Assembly (NCBI GenBank): GCA_014859615.1
Contig: JACUTX010000017.1
Location: 1 to 23,117, forward strand
Direction: 5' to 3'
DNA length: 23,117 bases
From: Desulfuromonadales bacterium
Lineage (GTDB): Bacteria > Desulfobacterota > Desulfuromonadia > Desulfuromonadales > UBA2294
In this document: piece by piece, positions 20,959 to 23,117 of the stretch
Layout of the letters: every line of letters starts with the position of its first letter
Numbering within the stretch: position 1 is the stretch's first letter
Notes under the pieces: model-generated
Told to the model about the DNA's origin: nothing
The model's database searches: none
Seen by the model: the letters and a program-made list of their open reading frames with translations, nothing else
Made by a program: the position numbers and the translations under genes

Positions 20959-22077
20959 ATGCTTGACAATACGCTGCACGGCTTCCGGGTCCTCGATCTG
21001 AGCCAGTATCTCCCCGGCCCTTACGCTACCCGTCTTCTTGCCGATCTCGGCGCCGATGTGGTCAAAGTCGAGCCGCCGGGCGGCGACCCGATGCGCAGTT
21101 TTATCTTTCTCGATGACGACGGACTCTCCCCTCTGTACAAGCAGGTGAACGCCGGCAAAACCGTACTTCGCCTCGATCTCAAGTCCGAGGCGGACTGTAG
21201 CCGGTTTGCCGCGCTGGTGACCGCCGCCGACGTGCTGCTCGAATCGTATCGCCCCGGCGTCATGGAGCGGCTCGGTTTTGGCCCCGACCAGCTGCGCGCC
21301 CTCAACCCGGCTCTGGTGCACTGTGCCATCTCCGGGTTTGGTCAAAGCGGCCCCGCCAGCCAGCGCGCCGGGCACGATCTCACCTACATGGCGCTGAGCG
21401 GCATGCTGCATCACACACAGACGACAAAAACACCGGTGATCCCGTTTCCGCCGGTCTCCGATTACGCCAGCGGCCAACACGCGGCGAGCATGATCCTTGC
21501 GGCGCTGCTTCGCCGGGAGAAGCGGGGTGGGGGGTGTTTTATCGATACCAGCCTGTTCGAGACGATCCTCTCCTGGCAGTCGTTTGGTCAGGCGGGGATC
21601 GGGCGGAGTGGACGCGCCCTCGACCCAAACCTCGGTCTGATCACCGGCGGTATGGCCTGCTATCAGATCTACAAAACACAGGATCATAAATTTGTGGTCC
21701 TCGGTGCACTGGAAGACAAGTTCTGGTCCTCCTTTTGCCTCGCAGTCGGCCATCCCGAATGGAGCGGTCGGCAACAGGAGCCGATGCCGCAGACCGCTCT
21801 GATTCATGAGCTGCGCGCGCTCTTTGCCACAGCGCCGCGCGACAGCTGGGTAACGCTTCTCGCCGCGACCGATTGCTGTTTTGAGCCGCTGCTTGAGCCG
21901 GATGAAGTTGCGGCTCAGCCGCAGGTGATTTATCGGCAGCTGATCCAGCCCGCCAGAGGCGAAGCACTGCCGACGGATCTGCGTCTGCCGATCATCTCGG
22001 ATCAAAAGATCCCCCGTCCGCGCCAGCCGTTGTGCGAACTCCCGTTTGAAGCCGTCGCCGCCGTCTGGCAGTTGTAA
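20959..22077 (+). CDS. CaiB/BaiF family (class III) CoA-transferase or 2-methylacyl-CoA racemase
   Basis: The 372-residue protein begins MLDNTLHGFRVLDLSQYLPGPYATRLLADLGADVVKVEPPGGDPMR, the typical CaiB/BaiF start. Asp140 in AGHDLTYMALSG matches the catalytic Asp of the family. It would move CoA between acids through an aspartyl-CoA intermediate or, as in the alpha-methylacyl-CoA racemases of this fold, epimerise a 2-methyl-branched acyl-CoA. A TTG start at 20920 is in frame, but ATG 20959 has AGAGG six bases upstream and begins at the conserved N-terminus, so I chose it. It is slightly shorter than most members (about 380-405). With the synthetase and crotonase it forms the catabolic end of the operon. 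Transferase versus racemase is not resolved. Confidence 0.87.
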   Translation: MLDNTLHGFRVLDLSQYLPGPYATRLLADLGADVVKVEPPGGDPMRSFIFLDDDGLSPLYKQVNAGKTVLRLDLKSEADCSRFAALVTAADVLLESYRPGVMERLGFGPDQLRALNPALVHCAISGFGQSGPASQRAGHDLTYMALSGMLHHTQTTKTPVIPFPPVSDYASGQHAASMILAALLRREKRGGGCFIDTSLFETILSWQSFGQAGIGRSGRALDPNLGLITGGMACYQIYKTQDHKFVVLGALEDKFWSSFCLAVGHPEWSGRQQEPMPQTALIHELRALFATAPRDSWVTLLAATDCCFEPLLEPDEVAAQPQVIYRQLIQPARGEALPTDLRLPIISDQKIPRPRQPLCELPFEAVAAVWQL

Positions 22078-22140
22078 AAAGAATAGGGGAGTATTTAGAT
22101 CGAAGTAAAGAACCGTATAAATAATCTACAGGAGAGACCG

Positions 22141-22956
22141 ATGCAATCTTTACCGATCATGACCGATTCGACGTTTGATGTTGCAGAGCGGGTCGCCGTT
22201 TTGACCTTGAATCGCGACGACGTGCGCAATGCGCTCACCGGAACCGCCCTAGTTGATGAGATCGTCCGTGCGGTAGAGTGGGTGAACAAAGCGGCCGACG
22301 TATCGGTGCTGGTTCTCACCGGCGCCGGAGCCGCCTTTTCTGCCGGCGGCAACATCAAGGAGATGCAGTTGAAGCAGGGGATCTTCGCCGGGAGCGCCGC
22401 CGAGATCGAAGGGCAGTACCGTCAGGGGATTCAGCGGATGACGCTGGCCATGGCGAGCGCAGAGGTTCCGGTGATCGCCGCCGTCAACGGCGCCGCCATC
22501 GGAGCCGGTTTTGACCTCGCCTGCATGTGCGATCTGCGTCTTGCATCGAGTGACGCTCTGATCGGTGAAACCTTTATCAACCTCGGGCTGATTCCGGGCG
22601 ACGGCGGGAGCTGGTATCTGCAGCGGTTGGTCGGATATCAACGCGCCGCCGAGCTCACCTTCACCGGGCGTCTGGTGCAGGCCAACGAGGCGCTCGCTTT
22701 AGGTCTTTTTCTCGAAGTCGTCGCGCCGGAGCAGCTGATGACCCGCGCTCGCGAACTGGCCCGGCAGATCGCAGCCAAGCCGCCCCAGGCCACCCGCATG
22801 ACCAAGCGGCTGCTGCGCTACGCCACAAGTCACGAACTCGACGATCTGCTGCAGATCTCCGCCGCCTATCAGGGGATGCTGCATCAGACCGAAGACCACA
22901 GCGAAGCGGTCAACGCCTTTCTCGAAAAACGTCCGGGTCGTTTCACCGGACGATAA
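22141..22956 (+). CDS. Crotonase-fold enzyme (enoyl-CoA hydratase/isomerase family) with altered active site
   Basis: The 271 residues have the crotonase fold: the oxyanion-hole strand GAAFSAGGNIKEM (63-75) and NGAAIGAGFDLACMCDLRLAS (116-136), then INLGLIPGDGGSWYLQRLVG (146-165) and a C-terminal helix bundle. In true enoyl-CoA hydratases two Glu residues add water. Here the first position is Asp125 (GAGFDL) and the second is Phe146 (GETFINLG), so ordinary hydration is doubtful. Glu143 and Asp154 are nearby acidic residues that could serve an isomerase, hydrolase or lyase. AGGAGAG before ATG 22141 supports the start. It is the last gene of the operon; a 7-bp stem (22930-22952) covers its stop codon. 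Confidence 0.85.
   Translation: MQSLPIMTDSTFDVAERVAVLTLNRDDVRNALTGTALVDEIVRAVEWVNKAADVSVLVLTGAGAAFSAGGNIKEMQLKQGIFAGSAAEIEGQYRQGIQRMTLAMASAEVPVIAAVNGAAIGAGFDLACMCDLRLASSDALIGETFINLGLIPGDGGSWYLQRLVGYQRAAELTFTGRLVQANEALALGLFLEVVAPEQLMTRARELARQIAAKPPQATRMTKRLLRYATSHELDDLLQISAAYQGMLHQTEDHSEAVNAFLEKRPGRFTGR
22930..22952 (+). other. Small hairpin at the end of the crotonase gene
   Basis: CGTCCGG and CCGGACG form perfect 7-bp arms with a 9-nt loop, ending just before the stop codon. No T-tract follows, so it is not a clear terminator. Confidence 0.3.
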
Positions 22957-23015
22957 TTGAGGGAGAGTTTGCCAGGTTCGATGAGCTTGAATTGCGACAG
23001 AGGTGTGAACGTTTG

Positions 23016-23044
23016 TTGACACGGTAGGGGCATAAGCGTAAGGT
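23016..23044 (+). promoter_or_regulatory. Candidate sigma-70 promoter for the gene at the window end
   Basis: Consensus TTGACA (23016-23021) is followed after 17 nt by TAAGGT (23039-23044). The -35 is perfect and the -10 moderate. A start codon follows about 40 bp later. Confidence 0.5.
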
Positions 23045-23082
23045 ATGTTTTAATTTTTTGGAATCAGGTAGGGGGAATCAAA

Positions 23083-23117
23083 ATGAATCAAGAGCTTTTC
23101 GACAGAGATCATAAATT
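23083..23117 (+). CDS. Start of an unidentified gene, cut by the window end
   Basis: ATG 23083 is preceded by AGGGGG about eight bases upstream and by a TTGACA promoter. Only about eleven codons (MNQELFDRDHK) are visible before the edge, too few to identify. Having its own promoter, it probably starts a new transcription unit. Confidence 0.5.
   Translation, partial: MNQELFDRDHK

Noticed and set aside
20953..22005. 350-codon minus-strand ORF opposite the CaiB-type gene
   Set aside because: Shadow of a conserved family gene.
1..23117. CRISPR array, IS element, prophage or toxin-antitoxin pair
   Set aside because: No regularly spaced direct repeats, transposase, integrase or small paired ORFs with ribosome sites were found; composition and operon structure look like ordinary chromosome.

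Overview
The window looks like chromosome of an anaerobic, probably Desulfuromonadia-type (Geobacter/Desulfuromonas/Pelobacter-like) bacterium. The reasons are a ferredoxin-dependent 2-oxoacid oxidoreductase, a fused B12-dependent acyl-CoA mutase, sigma-54 control of catabolic operons, and a liv-type ABC operon with an acyl-CoA synthetase gene inserted in it. The taxonomic placement is inference; no rRNA is present.

Left part (1-2036): a lytic transglycosylase whose stop overlaps the start of pgsA, then a tRNA-Gly(GCC) with a clear sigma-70 promoter and an intrinsic terminator. A gene-poor stretch follows that carries dispersed palindromic repeats. Region 2037-4663 is a tight four-gene operon (ferredoxin, alpha, beta, gamma) for a Vor/Kor-type 2-oxoacid:ferredoxin oxidoreductase. 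It ends at a perfect 17-bp hairpin shared with the convergent operon.

Minus-strand operon (9728 down to 4770): icmF (fused isobutyryl-CoA mutase), then a nitroreductase, then an M24 aminopeptidase-like protein. It is read from a near-perfect sigma-54 promoter at 9851-9867. Divergent from it is a PAS/AAA+/Fis-type sigma-54 activator (10277-12043). Downstream of the activator a second sigma-54 promoter (12471-12487) precedes livG - acyl-CoA synthetase - livH - livM - livK - livF - PaaK-like protein - CaiB/BaiF protein - crotonase (12564-22956). A new gene begins at 23083 and runs off the window.

Working model: the two sigma-54 operons flank one activator and share an upstream motif (GTTAACA[T/A]CTGT) at nearly the same distance from each promoter, so they probably form one local regulon. 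VorB-type oxidoreductase makes isobutyryl-CoA from 2-oxoisovalerate (valine). IcmF interconverts isobutyryl-CoA and n-butyryl-CoA. The liv transporter and CoA enzymes would supply and process the acid or amino-acid substrate. The most unusual parts are the PaaK-like protein without a recognisable P-loop, the crotonase lacking both canonical catalytic glutamates, and the inverted repeat that brackets the liv sigma-54 promoter.
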